DNA from: Solirubrobacteraceae bacterium
Lineage (GTDB): Bacteria > Actinomycetota > Thermoleophilia > Solirubrobacterales > Solirubrobacteraceae
DNA: 12,727 nt
Direction: 5' to 3'
Assembly (NCBI GenBank): GCA_016462625.1
Contig: JAEMSV010000105.1
Location: forward strand, 1 to 12,727
Below, in pieces: positions 1 to 6,370 of this stretch (position 1 is the stretch's first letter; each line of letters starts with the position of its first letter). A model generated the notes under the pieces. It saw only the letters and a program-made list of their open reading frames with translations. It was not told where the DNA came from and searched no databases. The position numbers and the translations under genes were made by a program.

Positions 1-1
1 C

Positions 2-1054
2 CTCCAAGGCGCAGCTGCACAGGAGATCTCCGGCATCACGCCCGAGACGAAGCTCACGCCCGAGGAGGTCGACTCCTACATCGTCGACTGCGGGCTGTAC
101 CGCGAGGGGGAGCGTCTCGGCGGCAAGATCTCCCTCGAGAGCGCCCTCCAGCGCGCGCGGGACTGCGGTGACGGGTTCGCCTGGATCGGCGTGCAGGATC
201 CGAGCCCCGAGGTCGTGCACGTCATCGCCGAGCACTTCGGGCTCCACCCGCTCGCCGTCGAGGACGCGATCCACGCCCACCAGCGGCCCAAGCTCGAGCT
301 CCACGGAGACTCGGTCTTCGCCGTCCTGAAGACCGCGCGGTACGTCGACTCCGAGGAGCTCGTCCACATCGGCGAGCTCATGGTGTTCATGGGCAAGCAC
401 TTCGTCGTGACCGTCCGCCACGGTCACGCCAGCCCGCTGACCGGCGTCCGCTCCGATCTGGAAGCCCACCCCGACCTGCTGAGCATCGGACCGAGCTCGG
501 TCCTCTACGCGGTGATCGACCATGTCGTCGACGACTACGCCGCAGTGCTCGCGGGGCTCGAGCAGGACATCGACGAGATCGAGGTCGAGGTCTTCTCGGA
601 CACCAACTCGAACCGCGCCCAGCGGATCTACCGCCTCAAGCGCGAGGTGCTCGAGTTCCGCAAGGCGGTCAAGCCGCTGATCGAGCCCGTCGCCCAGCTC
701 GCGTCGTCGAGCCCCGGCCTGCCCGTGGACCCGCGGACCGAGCCGTACTTCCGCGACGTGCAGGACCACCTCATCCGCGACGGCGAGCGGGTCGCGGCGC
801 TCGACGAGCTGCTGACGAGCGCCCTGCAGGCCAACCTCGCGCAGCTGTCCATGCGTGACAACCGCGACATGCGCCGGATCTCTGCCTGGGTCGCGATCGG
901 CGTCGTGCCGACGATGGTCTTCGGGCTCTACGGGATGAACTTCGACCAGATGCCCGAGCTCGGCTGGGACCTCGGGTACCCGGCCGTGCTCGTGTTCGTC
1001 GCGGTGGTCTGCGGCGCGCTGTACTGGCGGCTGCGAAAGGCCGGCTGGCTCTAG
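2..1054 (+). CDS. corA: CorA-family magnesium/cobalt transporter (5' partial)
   Basis: Inner-membrane divalent cation channel of the CorA family (Mg2+/Co2+ uptake, homopentamer). The frame is open from base 2. The first in-frame GTG (191) lies inside conserved sequence (the preceding codons read YIVDCGLY and later GFAWIG), so the true start is upstream of the window and the N-terminus is missing. A long cytosolic alpha/beta and helical domain carries the family signatures AVEDAIHAHQRPK and VTVRHG, then the stalk helix with SAWVAIGVVPTM. The first membrane segment ends in the diagnostic YGMNF motif (GMN codons 932-940). The second is YPAVLVFVAVVCGALYW, followed by a short basic C-terminus. The stop is 1 bp from the convergent stop of the RTX gene. 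Family assignment is secure; ion preference is not visible. Confidence 0.95.
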   Translation, partial: LQGAAAQEISGITPETKLTPEEVDSYIVDCGLYREGERLGGKISLESALQRARDCGDGFAWIGVQDPSPEVVHVIAEHFGLHPLAVEDAIHAHQRPKLELHGDSVFAVLKTARYVDSEELVHIGELMVFMGKHFVVTVRHGHASPLTGVRSDLEAHPDLLSIGPSSVLYAVIDHVVDDYAAVLAGLEQDIDEIEVEVFSDTNSNRAQRIYRLKREVLEFRKAVKPLIEPVAQLASSSPGLPVDPRTEPYFRDVQDHLIRDGERVAALDELLTSALQANLAQLSMRDNRDMRRISAWVAIGVVPTMVFGLYGMNFDQMPELGWDLGYPAVLVFVAVVCGALYWRLRKAGWL

Positions 1055-1055
1055 C

Positions 1056-1505
1056 TCACTGACGCTCGACGTCGCGGCCCCGGCCGCCGTCGAGCCTGTC
1101 GCGGCCGGCACCACCCTCGAGCCGGTCGTCCCCGTTGCCCCCTGAGAGGCGATCGCGGCCGGGTCCTCCGACGAGCCGATCGTCGCCAGTGCCGCCGGCG
1201 ATCCGATCATCGCCGCCCAGGCCGTATACGACGTCGTCTCCCCCCAGACCGTGGATGACGTCGTCGCCGGGCGTGCCGACCAGGACGTCGTCGCCGGGCG
1301 TGCCGGTGATGACATTCGACGTCGGCTCGCTCCGGTCGCGCCCTTCCGGCGGAGGCCCCTCGGGCCGGGGCGGCCCGTCCTGGCCGCGCGGCGGGACGGG
1401 AAGCACGGGCGGCGGCGGATCGTCGTCGTTCGCCGAGGCGACCGAGATCGGCCCGGCGACCAGCAGGGCGGCAAGAAGCGCGGCGATGATCCGGTCACGC
1501 GTCAT
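1056..1505 (-). CDS. Small exported RTX (hemolysin-type Ca2+-binding) repeat protein
   Basis: 149 aa. Residues 1-25 form a Sec signal peptide (basic MTRDR, hydrophobic core, cleavage after ASA). Residues 27-62 are a Pro-rich acidic linker. From residue 68 to 148 there are nine consecutive nonapeptides of the GGxGxDxLx type, early ones GTPGDDVLV-like and later ones GG(T/P/N/A)G(D/R)DRL. Such repeats fold into a Ca2+-binding parallel beta roll. The array runs to the last residue, so there is no adhesin, enzyme or C-terminal secretion domain. Family knowledge: RTX proteins usually leave by type I secretion without a signal peptide, so a Sec signal is a variation seen in Gram-positives. The ATG overlaps the glycoside hydrolase stop (ATGA), suggesting translational coupling as the last gene of the cluster. 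Role unknown; probably extracellular Ca binding or surface association. Confidence 0.85.
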   Translation of the reverse strand: MTRDRIIAALLAALLVAGPISVASANDDDPPPPVLPVPPRGQDGPPRPEGPPPEGRDRSEPTSNVITGTPGDDVLVGTPGDDVIHGLGGDDVVYGLGGDDRIAGGTGDDRLVGGPGRDRLSGGNGDDRLEGGAGRDRLDGGRGRDVERQ

Positions 1506-2896
1506 GTCCCGACCCGCCTGACCGCGCTGGTCCGCCCACCGGAGCGGACACGCACGTCACCCCGCCCGCGCAGGGCGATTCGCAGCTGCACGGGCACATC
1601 GGCGCTGGCGACCGTGCGACACCCGGCGCGCCGCCACGCCCGGCGCCCGGCGGGGCGAGCCTCGACGCAGACGCGCTGTGCACCCTGTGCGGGCATCGCC
1701 CAGATCCCGACGTGTGCGCGTGACTGCCGCAGCGCATCGACCGGGAGCGCCCAACCGCGCAGCAGCGGCTTGGGCGATCCGTCGGCGTGGAGCAGGCCGG
1801 CCGGGCGCTCAGTCGAACGGTCGGTGAAGAAGTGCCACGCCACGATCGAGGCGCCAGCAAGCCAGAGGCGGTGCAGCGCGCGGCCGACCCACGCGGCCTG
1901 CAGCCGGGAAGGAACGCCGCCGGCCCCCGTGGTCCAGTTCAGCTCAGTGATCCACAGCTCAGGCGCGCCGCGGACAATGCCGGCGCTCCGCGCCGCGCGG
2001 ACCGCGGCGGTCACCTTGCCGATGTCGGCGATCGCGACTTCGCTCGCGAGGGCGGCGGGACGGTCGGGGTCACCTGTGGAGAGTGGATGGAACGCCACGG
2101 CGTCCAGCAGCGGCGGGTCGGCACAGCGCGGACGCGCAGGAGCACCCGCCGCATCCAGGCACAGGAAGGCCCGAAGGAATCGCATCGGCGTCATCCGCCC
2201 CACCCCGTCCGTGGGTTCGCCGATCGGCGCCAGGCCGGCGGACGTGACGCGCGCGTCCGGCTGGACCGCCTTGACCGCGCGGTAGAACGCGTTGTGCATT
2301 CGCCTGTAGTGGGCGGGCGCCCACGGGATCCAGTGGCCGGCGCGGGCCGTCCACTGGGGCGCGAGGTACTGCGGGAGGTTCGGCTCGTTCCAGCTCTGCC
2401 ACAGGCGGACGCGCGGAAGGACCCCATCCGCCGTGGCGAAGCGTCCTGAATAGCGGACGGTGAGCGCGTGCGCATACGCGGCGAGTGCGCTCGGTCGCAC
2501 GCCCCACGAACCGCGGGCGGCAAACCGGTAGCGCGGGGCCGCCTCGGCGTAGTGCGGCGCGTGTGAGACGACGATGAGGACGTCGGCACCCGCGGCGACG
2601 GCGGCGCGAACGGCGCGATCCAGGCGCGTGAAGTCATAGGCGGGGTCCGTCGGATTCGCGCCGTCAGCCGGCGGGAGGCCCGGCAGCGTCTCGTTCCAGT
2701 TGGCCGGGATCCGCACGACCGATCCGCCGGCTGCGCGCATCGAGGCGAGCAGCCGCTGGTGGTCACCACCCGGCGGCCGGAGCAGGGCGACTCCGTCGGA
2801 GAAGCCCCGGCGAAGCGGCGTGTCCGCCGCCGCAGGCGCGGCGGCGGACACGGCAAAGGCGGCGGCGAGCGCCACGACAACACTCGCGCGGCGCAC
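1502..2896 (-). CDS. Secreted glycoside hydrolase, clan GH-A-like (GH5/GH39-type TIM barrel)
   Basis: 464 aa, GTG start 3 bp after the stop of the upstream gene. Residues 1-24 are a signal peptide (MRRASVVVALAA..., cleavage near AAA-D). Residues 28-400 look like a (beta/alpha)8 barrel. An early VRIPANWNET strand is followed by the acid/base motif WQSWNEPN (E171) on strand 4 and the nucleophile motif LWITELNW (E318) on strand 7, about 147 residues apart as usual in clan GH-A. Further barrel landmarks are DAVAFHP (near 265-271) and VAWHFFTDR (near 352-360). Residues about 395-464 form a small Cys-containing tail, perhaps a beta domain. It should cleave an extracellular polysaccharide or glycoside, but the substrate cannot be read from sequence. 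Both neighbours are exported too. Exact GH family is uncertain. Confidence 0.85.
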   Translation of the reverse strand: MRRASVVVALAAAFAVSAAAPAAADTPLRRGFSDGVALLRPPGGDHQRLLASMRAAGGSVVRIPANWNETLPGLPPADGANPTDPAYDFTRLDRAVRAAVAAGADVLIVVSHAPHYAEAAPRYRFAARGSWGVRPSALAAYAHALTVRYSGRFATADGVLPRVRLWQSWNEPNLPQYLAPQWTARAGHWIPWAPAHYRRMHNAFYRAVKAVQPDARVTSAGLAPIGEPTDGVGRMTPMRFLRAFLCLDAAGAPARPRCADPPLLDAVAFHPLSTGDPDRPAALASEVAIADIGKVTAAVRAARSAGIVRGAPELWITELNWTTGAGGVPSRLQAAWVGRALHRLWLAGASIVAWHFFTDRSTERPAGLLHADGSPKPLLRGWALPVDALRQSRAHVGIWAMPAQGAQRVCVEARPAGRRAWRRAGCRTVASADVPVQLRIALRGRGDVRVRSGGRTSAVRRVGT

Positions 2897-2899
2897 CGG

Positions 2900-3979
2900 C
2901 TACTTCTTCAGCGTGAGCTTGGCCTGGCTCGGCGTGCTGGTGTTGCCCGCGAGATCCTTCACCGTGGTGACGAGGATGGCCTTCACGGTGCGCTTGCCCT
3001 TGATGGCCTTCTTGCCGGCCTTGGTGGCCTTGATCTTGACCTTCACCTTGCCGGCGACCTTCGAGACCGTCGAGCCCTTGGCGAGCAGGACCGGCTTCGC
3101 CTTCTTCTTGCTCTTGGCGGCCGTCTTCGCGGTGAGCTTGGCGCCGTTGTTGAGGAACAGCTGCTGCGTGACGGTTCCGGGCTCGTTGATCGTGACGGTG
3201 GTGCTGAAGCCCTTGATGAGGAAGTTCGCCAGCTTCAGCGCGTTGCCCTTGGGCAGGACGGCCTTGCCCACCGTGGGCTTGGTCGTGTCCGGGGCCGGGG
3301 TCGGCTTCGGCGCGTCGACGGGCGGCACGGGGCACGCGGCGACGGCCGAGCTCGAGTAGATCTCGATCCACGCGTTCGCGCCGGTCGTGTCGGTGACCCT
3401 GAGGGTCTGGACCATCAGCAGGAAGCGGCCGGCCGTCAGGGCGCGCGGGAACTGCCCGCTGAACGTGCCGGTGCCGGAGGTGCCGAGCTTGCCGTTCTGG
3501 TAGGTCCCCTTCATGTACTCGCTCAGGGAGCCCGTCTCCTGGAGCCAGATCTCGCTGTCGCCGGTCCGCTGACCGCTGAAGGCCGTCTGGCCGACGCAGG
3601 TCGTCGCGTCCAGGCTCGGACGGCCGTCATACGTGTAGCTCAGGATCGTGTCGCCGGTCGTCGTGTCGAGGACGTTGAACACGTCGCCCGACTTGACGGA
3701 CACCGAGCCGCCCGTCTGGCTGGTCCGCGTCTGCGCGGCGATCTCGACGCCCCCGCGCAGCTGGACCGTGCGCACGTTCTCACCCGTCGCATCGCGGGAA
3801 TCGGATGCACCACCGAAGCCGCCGGTGGCGTCAGCCGGGAGGTAGGAGAACTGTCCGGCGGGGAACGTGCTGAGCTGGAGGCCCGTGGTGGCATTCGCGG
3901 CCGGAGCGCACACGGCACCGGCCGCCGCGCCCAGCGCGAGGGTGACGGCGAGACGCCGTCGAGAGACAACAAACGACAT
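2900..3979 (-). CDS. Exported protein with Lys-rich C-terminal Ig-like domain
   Basis: 359 aa from the ATG at 3979. An upstream in-frame start (4087) is open, but the one chosen has an AAGAAGG ribosome binding site 6 nt away and begins directly with a signal peptide (SRRRL, hydrophobic core, cleavage near AANA-TT, residues 1-30). Residues 31-216 are a Gly/Ser/Thr-rich, beta-predicted region with two Cys (C128, C216) that I do not recognise. Residues 217-236 are a Pro/Thr linker (VPPVDAPKPTPAPDTTKP). Residues 237-359 resemble a bacterial Ig-like domain ending VKDLAGNTSTP, with about 28 lysines, including the run SKKKAK. Similar basic repeats occur in exported proteins of Solirubrobacterales (from memory). 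It heads the cluster with the glycoside hydrolase and RTX protein. No enzymatic motif; a surface or wall-associated role is inferred. Confidence 0.75.
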   Translation of the reverse strand: MSFVVSRRRLAVTLALGAAAGAVCAPAANATTGLQLSTFPAGQFSYLPADATGGFGGASDSRDATGENVRTVQLRGGVEIAAQTRTSQTGGSVSVKSGDVFNVLDTTTGDTILSYTYDGRPSLDATTCVGQTAFSGQRTGDSEIWLQETGSLSEYMKGTYQNGKLGTSGTGTFSGQFPRALTAGRFLLMVQTLRVTDTTGANAWIEIYSSSAVAACPVPPVDAPKPTPAPDTTKPTVGKAVLPKGNALKLANFLIKGFSTTVTINEPGTVTQQLFLNNGAKLTAKTAAKSKKKAKPVLLAKGSTVSKVAGKVKVKIKATKAGKKAIKGKRTVKAILVTTVKDLAGNTSTPSQAKLTLKK

Positions 3980-3985
3980 GAACAA

Positions 3986-3992
3986 CCTTCTT
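3986..3992 (-). promoter_or_regulatory. Ribosome binding site AAGAAGG deciding the 3979 start
   Basis: The minus strand reads AAGAAGG followed by 6 nt and the ATG at 3979. The upstream in-frame ATG at 4087 has no such site and would add 36 residues before the signal peptide, so this motif sets the start. Confidence 0.65.
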
Positions 3993-4124
3993 GAGGTAGA
4001 CCAGCGATTGACGAAAGGCAGCGCGTGAGCACCGCTGGCTGGGCCTGCCAAATGTCCGCGCAGGGCTGGAGGGGCGCACGGGTCCATCCCGTACGCCGAA
4101 CGCTCAGTAGCCCTTCCCCCGCAG

Positions 4125-4154
4125 ACGGCGATCTTCCGCCGTACCCATCGGGGT
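4125..4154 (-). promoter_or_regulatory. Two abutting hairpins in the leader of the Lys-rich exported protein
   Basis: Read on the minus strand, ACCC-CGAT-GGGT (4154-4143) is directly followed by ACGGCG-GAAGAT-CGCCGT (4142-4125), two perfect hairpins with no gap, about 150 nt before the ATG at 3979. They could be part of a structured 5' leader or riboswitch-like element. The sequence does not match any riboswitch consensus I could recall. A possible but weak promoter, TTGAGT (4166-4161), 17 bp, TACGGC (4143-4138), overlaps them, in which case the hairpins would be DNA-level only. The 3980-4232 interval shows no convincing ORF. Confidence 0.3.
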
Positions 4155-4198
4155 CTTCGGACTCAAGAACTCTGAACTTGAACAGATGTCCAAATTTT

Positions 4199-4221
4199 CG
4201 TCCCGGGTACGACCCGGGACG
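4199..4221 (-). terminator. Terminator hairpin after the SemiSWEET gene
   Basis: A perfect 10-bp inverted repeat with a 3-nt loop (CGTCCCGGGT at 4199-4208, ACCCGGGACG at 4212-4221), 11 nt downstream of the SemiSWEET stop on the minus strand. It is followed by AAAATTTGG rather than a clean U-run, so it may terminate inefficiently or need Rho or other factors. It separates the SemiSWEET gene from the exported-protein cluster transcribed in the same direction. Confidence 0.6.
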
Positions 4222-4232
4222 ATGGTCGCCGC

Positions 4233-4709
4233 CTACGCGGCGATCCGGTCGCGCTCCGGACTCACGACCTTGCGCAGCGAGCGGCGCGACGCGGTGACGC
4301 GGTCCTCCGGCGCGGTGCCGTGGAACCGGCGAGCGTGCTCGCGCTGGACGTGCGCACGGACCACCTGGAACTCCGTCGTCGGCATCTCGAGCAGCGAGGC
4401 CCCACCGATGACCGGCTCGCCCTCGGGGTGGACCACAGGCTCCTCATCGCCACCGTCGGCGAGGCGCACCACGCACAGCAGCGCGAACCCGCACAGGGCG
4501 CCCGCGACGGCGTTGCCGAGGGCGAGGGTCGTCGCATGCAGGCCGACGAGATTGACGTAGCCCATGATCGCGTTGACGGAGATGCCGACGGTCCAGCCGG
4601 CGGCCGACTGGCCGGCGGAGGATCCGCTGTGCAGCATCGAGATGATCTGCGGGATGACGCCGAAGAGTCCGGCGATGACGGCTGCGGTGGAGAGAAGTGA
4701 GATGAGCAT
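4233..4709 (-). CDS. SemiSWEET/PQ-loop sugar transporter-like protein with C-terminal tail
   Basis: 158 aa. The first ~85 residues match a bacterial SemiSWEET (one triple-helix bundle, working as a dimer to pass sugars). Helix 1 (about 4-26) carries the PQ motif GVIPQI (P20-Q21). A loop with SAGQSAAGW corresponds to the usual SAxGxSxxxW. Helix 2 (about 39-57) has MGYVNLVG. Helix 3 (about 61-84) has LALGNAVAGAL with N66 at the pore-lining Asn position of the family. Residues 86-158 are an added soluble tail, acidic first (DGGDEEPVVHPEGEP), then basic with several Arg/Lys, not seen in typical ~90-residue SemiSWEETs. No Shine-Dalgarno precedes the ATG. It is monocistronic, bounded by a terminator hairpin downstream and a long divergent intergenic region upstream. 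Substrate unknown. Confidence 0.8.
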   Translation of the reverse strand: MLISLLSTAAVIAGLFGVIPQIISMLHSGSSAGQSAAGWTVGISVNAIMGYVNLVGLHATTLALGNAVAGALCGFALLCVVRLADGGDEEPVVHPEGEPVIGGASLLEMPTTEFQVVRAHVQREHARRFHGTAPEDRVTASRRSLRKVVSPERDRIAA

Positions 4710-4750
4710 CGTGCTTGGGTCTGGTTTCGGGGTGGCGGAGGCGACCGCGC

Positions 4751-4869
4751 GGCGCAGTCCAGCGCCGGGGTCAGATCAATGAGCGAGCAGAAAGGGCCGC
4801 TCGACGAGGCCCCGCGGTGGCGGGGAGATTCGGGCGGCCCTTGGCTGGGAGCTGGCCTCGCACTCCCAG
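4751..4869 (-). repeat. Cluster of inverted repeats in the SemiSWEET leader
   Basis: Perfect stems in order are GGCGC/GCGCC (4751-4755 with 4762-4766), AAGGGCCGC/GCGGCCCTT (4792-4800 with 4834-4842) enclosing CCCCGC-GGTG-GCGGGG (4810-4825), and CTGGGAG/CTCCCAG (4845-4851 with 4863-4869). If transcribed with SemiSWEET they could form a multi-helix 5' leader. In DNA this GC-rich, some short stems are expected by chance; the nested 9-bp plus 6-bp pair is the least likely to be accidental. Confidence 0.35.
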
Positions 4870-5032
4870 TGGGTCTTACGTGTCGCGTGGGCTTGGATAT
4901 CCCCCGCGGAGGCCGGTCTGTGATCCCAGTATCGGCCATGCCAAACCAGACTCGACCGTCGTGTGATGACGTGCACAGGTTCGGCGCGATCGGGCTCGCT
5001 TCGCCTGGACGTCTGTTCTGCCGGAACACGGG

Positions 5033-5041
5033 TGTATGCAA
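5033..5041 (+). promoter_or_regulatory. Candidate GntR operator, upstream copy (TGTATGCAA)
   Basis: TGTATGCAA is near-palindromic (TGnATnCA) and one base from the TGTATACAA-type sites bound by several FCD GntR regulators. Its exact reverse complement recurs at 5148-5156. It lies 95 bp upstream of the DUF1116 start, in front of the operon that encodes a GntR/FCD protein. Binding is inferred only. Confidence 0.4.
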
Positions 5042-5135
5042 CCGCGTTCGACCGGGTGTCGAAGGCGGCTGCCCCCATGTCGGACCGCGTGTATCTCGGC
5101 GGGTCTACGTGCCGCGAATAGCGTTCGGACCCGAC

Positions 5136-6368
5136 ATGGACACCGAATTGCATACAGCGTCCGAGGCCCTCGCGGAGTCGGTCTCCCGCCTCGCCGCAGC
5201 CCGCCCCGTCATCGTCGACGTCGTCCCGGCCAGCGAGGTGAGCGCGCACCATGCGGCCGGTGGCGTCTCGCACGCCGGCCCGCCGATCGCGCCGTCGCAG
5301 ATGTGCCCGCCGATGCGCGCCGCGCTCGGCGCCGCGCTGTACCTGGAGGGCGCCGCCGGCACCCCCGAGGAGGCGATCCAGCTCGTCGAGGACGGGCAGA
5401 TCGCCCGCAAGCCGAACCACGAGGTCGGTGGCGTCGGGCCGATGTCGGGCATCGTCACGGGCTCGATGCCCGTGTGGGTGGCGAAGGACGAGGCGACCGG
5501 CAAGGTCGCCTGGGCACCGCTAAACGAGGGCTCGGGCCGCGTGCTGCGCTACGGCGCCGACGGCCCAGAGGTGCTCGAGCGCCTCGCCTGGATGCGCGAC
5601 GTGCTCGCACCCGCGCTGAAGAAGGCGATCGACGTGACCGGCCCGCTGGACCTCATGGACCTCCACATCCGCTCGTTGACGGACGGTGACGAGGCCCATC
5701 ACCGCACGGAGTCGGGTACCGCGCTGTCCCTCGTGAAGATGGCCGCCGGCTTCGAGGACGCCGATCCGGCCGTCCCCCGGTTCATCTCCACCAACGGGCA
5801 GTGGTTCCTCAACCTCGCGATGGTCTTCTCGAAGCTCGCGCTCGACTGCGCCCGCGACGTCCCCGGCTCCCCGCTGCTGACCGCGATCGCCCGCAACGGC
5901 GTCGAGGTCGGCATCCAGGTGTCCGGCACCGGTGACCAGTGGTTCGTCGGACCCGCCGCGATGCCCGGTCCCGCCCGGCTGTTCCCCGGGTACAAGGACG
6001 AGGACATGAACCGCGACCTCGGCGACTCCGCGATCGTGGAGACCTACGGGCTGGGCGCGATCGCCGTGGCCGCGTCCCCCGAAGCGGCGTTCAACTGCGG
6101 GCTCGACCCGGAGGACCGCTTCGAGATCACGACGAAGCTGCGCCAGATCGCCGCGGGTGAATCGCACGACATCATGCTGCCCAACGGCCGCGGCGCGATC
6201 CTCGGCATCGACGCGCTCGCGGTCGCGAAGACGCGGATCTCGCCGCCGGTCCATACCGGCATCGCCCACGTGACCCCGGGCATCGGCCAGATCGGCGCGG
6301 GGATCACCAACCCGCCGATCGAGGCGTTCGACGAGTTCGCGGCATTGACGTCGTCGGCTGTCGCATAG
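5136..6368 (+). CDS. DUF1116 family protein (YlbE/AllG-like, oxamate carbamoyltransferase subunit family)
   Basis: 410 aa from the ATG at 5136, chosen because the N-terminus then lines up with E. coli YlbE (TASEALAESVSRLAAARP, then VDVVPA). No Shine-Dalgarno is present, and the longer in-frame start at 4779 adds unconserved sequence. Family landmarks in order are SHAGPPI, CPPMRAALGAAL, HEVGGVGPMSGI, a SMPVWV strand, LNEGSGRVLRYGADG, WMRDVLAPAL, DGDEAHHRTESG, WFLNLAMVFSKLA, ARNGVEVGIQVSGTGDQWF, DLGDSAIVETYG and the C-terminal HTGIAHVTPGIGQIGAG. In E. coli, YlbE (AllG) works with FdrA (AllF) and YlbF (AllH) as oxamate carbamoyltransferase, producing carbamoyl phosphate from oxalurate. No FdrA or DUF2877 homologue lies in this window. 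First gene of a tight operon with a GntR regulator, a BiuH-like hydrolase and an amidase; a role with ureido or carbamoyl compounds is inferred. Confidence 0.85.
   Translation: MDTELHTASEALAESVSRLAAARPVIVDVVPASEVSAHHAAGGVSHAGPPIAPSQMCPPMRAALGAALYLEGAAGTPEEAIQLVEDGQIARKPNHEVGGVGPMSGIVTGSMPVWVAKDEATGKVAWAPLNEGSGRVLRYGADGPEVLERLAWMRDVLAPALKKAIDVTGPLDLMDLHIRSLTDGDEAHHRTESGTALSLVKMAAGFEDADPAVPRFISTNGQWFLNLAMVFSKLALDCARDVPGSPLLTAIARNGVEVGIQVSGTGDQWFVGPAAMPGPARLFPGYKDEDMNRDLGDSAIVETYGLGAIAVAASPEAAFNCGLDPEDRFEITTKLRQIAAGESHDIMLPNGRGAILGIDALAVAKTRISPPVHTGIAHVTPGIGQIGAGITNPPIEAFDEFAALTSSAVA
5148..5156 (-). promoter_or_regulatory. Candidate GntR operator, intragenic copy (TTGCATACA)
   Basis: Exact reverse complement of the 5033-5041 site, located within codons 5-7 of the DUF1116 gene, 115 bp centre to centre. 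A half-site TGTAT also occurs at 5090-5094 between the two. The arrangement would suit repression by blocking or looping across the promoter. Confidence 0.35.
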
Positions 6369-6370
6369 CG

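Larger units (their letters stand above)
4710..5135. other. Divergent intergenic region, no convincing gene
   Basis: 426 bp between the SemiSWEET start (minus) and the DUF1116 start (plus). The frame upstream of DUF1116 stays open from 4779, but its translation is Gly/Pro/Arg-rich, lacks family similarity and has lower coding bias, so I treat it as non-coding. The region must hold both promoters. No consensus -35/-10 pair stands out. It contains several inverted repeats at 4751-4869 and one of the candidate GntR sites (5033-5041), each listed separately. No tRNA or recognisable riboswitch was found. Confidence 0.6.

Noticed and set aside
1130..1310. CRISPR-like direct repeats
   Set aside because: The 27-bp period with no unique spacers is simply the codon-level reflection of RTX nonapeptides.
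1251..2285. 344-codon plus-strand open frame across the RTX and glycoside hydrolase genes
   Set aside because: Arg/Pro/Ala-rich with no recognisable domain, and it spans two genes with clear signatures on the other strand.
2759..3994. 411-codon open frame on the plus strand opposite the exported protein and glycoside hydrolase
   Set aside because: A shadow frame of GC-rich genes: composition dominated by Arg/Gly/Ala/Leu, no motifs, while the minus-strand frames have signal peptides and catalytic motifs.
4163..4181. TCAAG...CTTGA interrupted palindrome as an operator
   Set aside because: Only 5-bp arms with mismatches inside; too weak to list, although it overlaps the tentative -35 hexamer.
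4000..4200. Cyclic-di-GMP, cyclic-di-AMP or cobalamin riboswitch in the leader region
   Set aside because: I compared the stems and conserved boxes from memory and none of the consensus elements were present; only generic hairpins remain.
4779..5135. In-frame N-terminal extension of the DUF1116 gene (119 extra residues)
   Set aside because: The translation is Gly/Pro/Arg-rich and unlike the family, while the ATG at 5136 aligns with the known N-terminus. The stretch also overlaps regulatory-looking repeats.
4880..5135. tRNA gene suggested by GTTCGA at 5046
   Set aside because: No cloverleaf, anticodon stem or acceptor pairing could be built around it on either strand.
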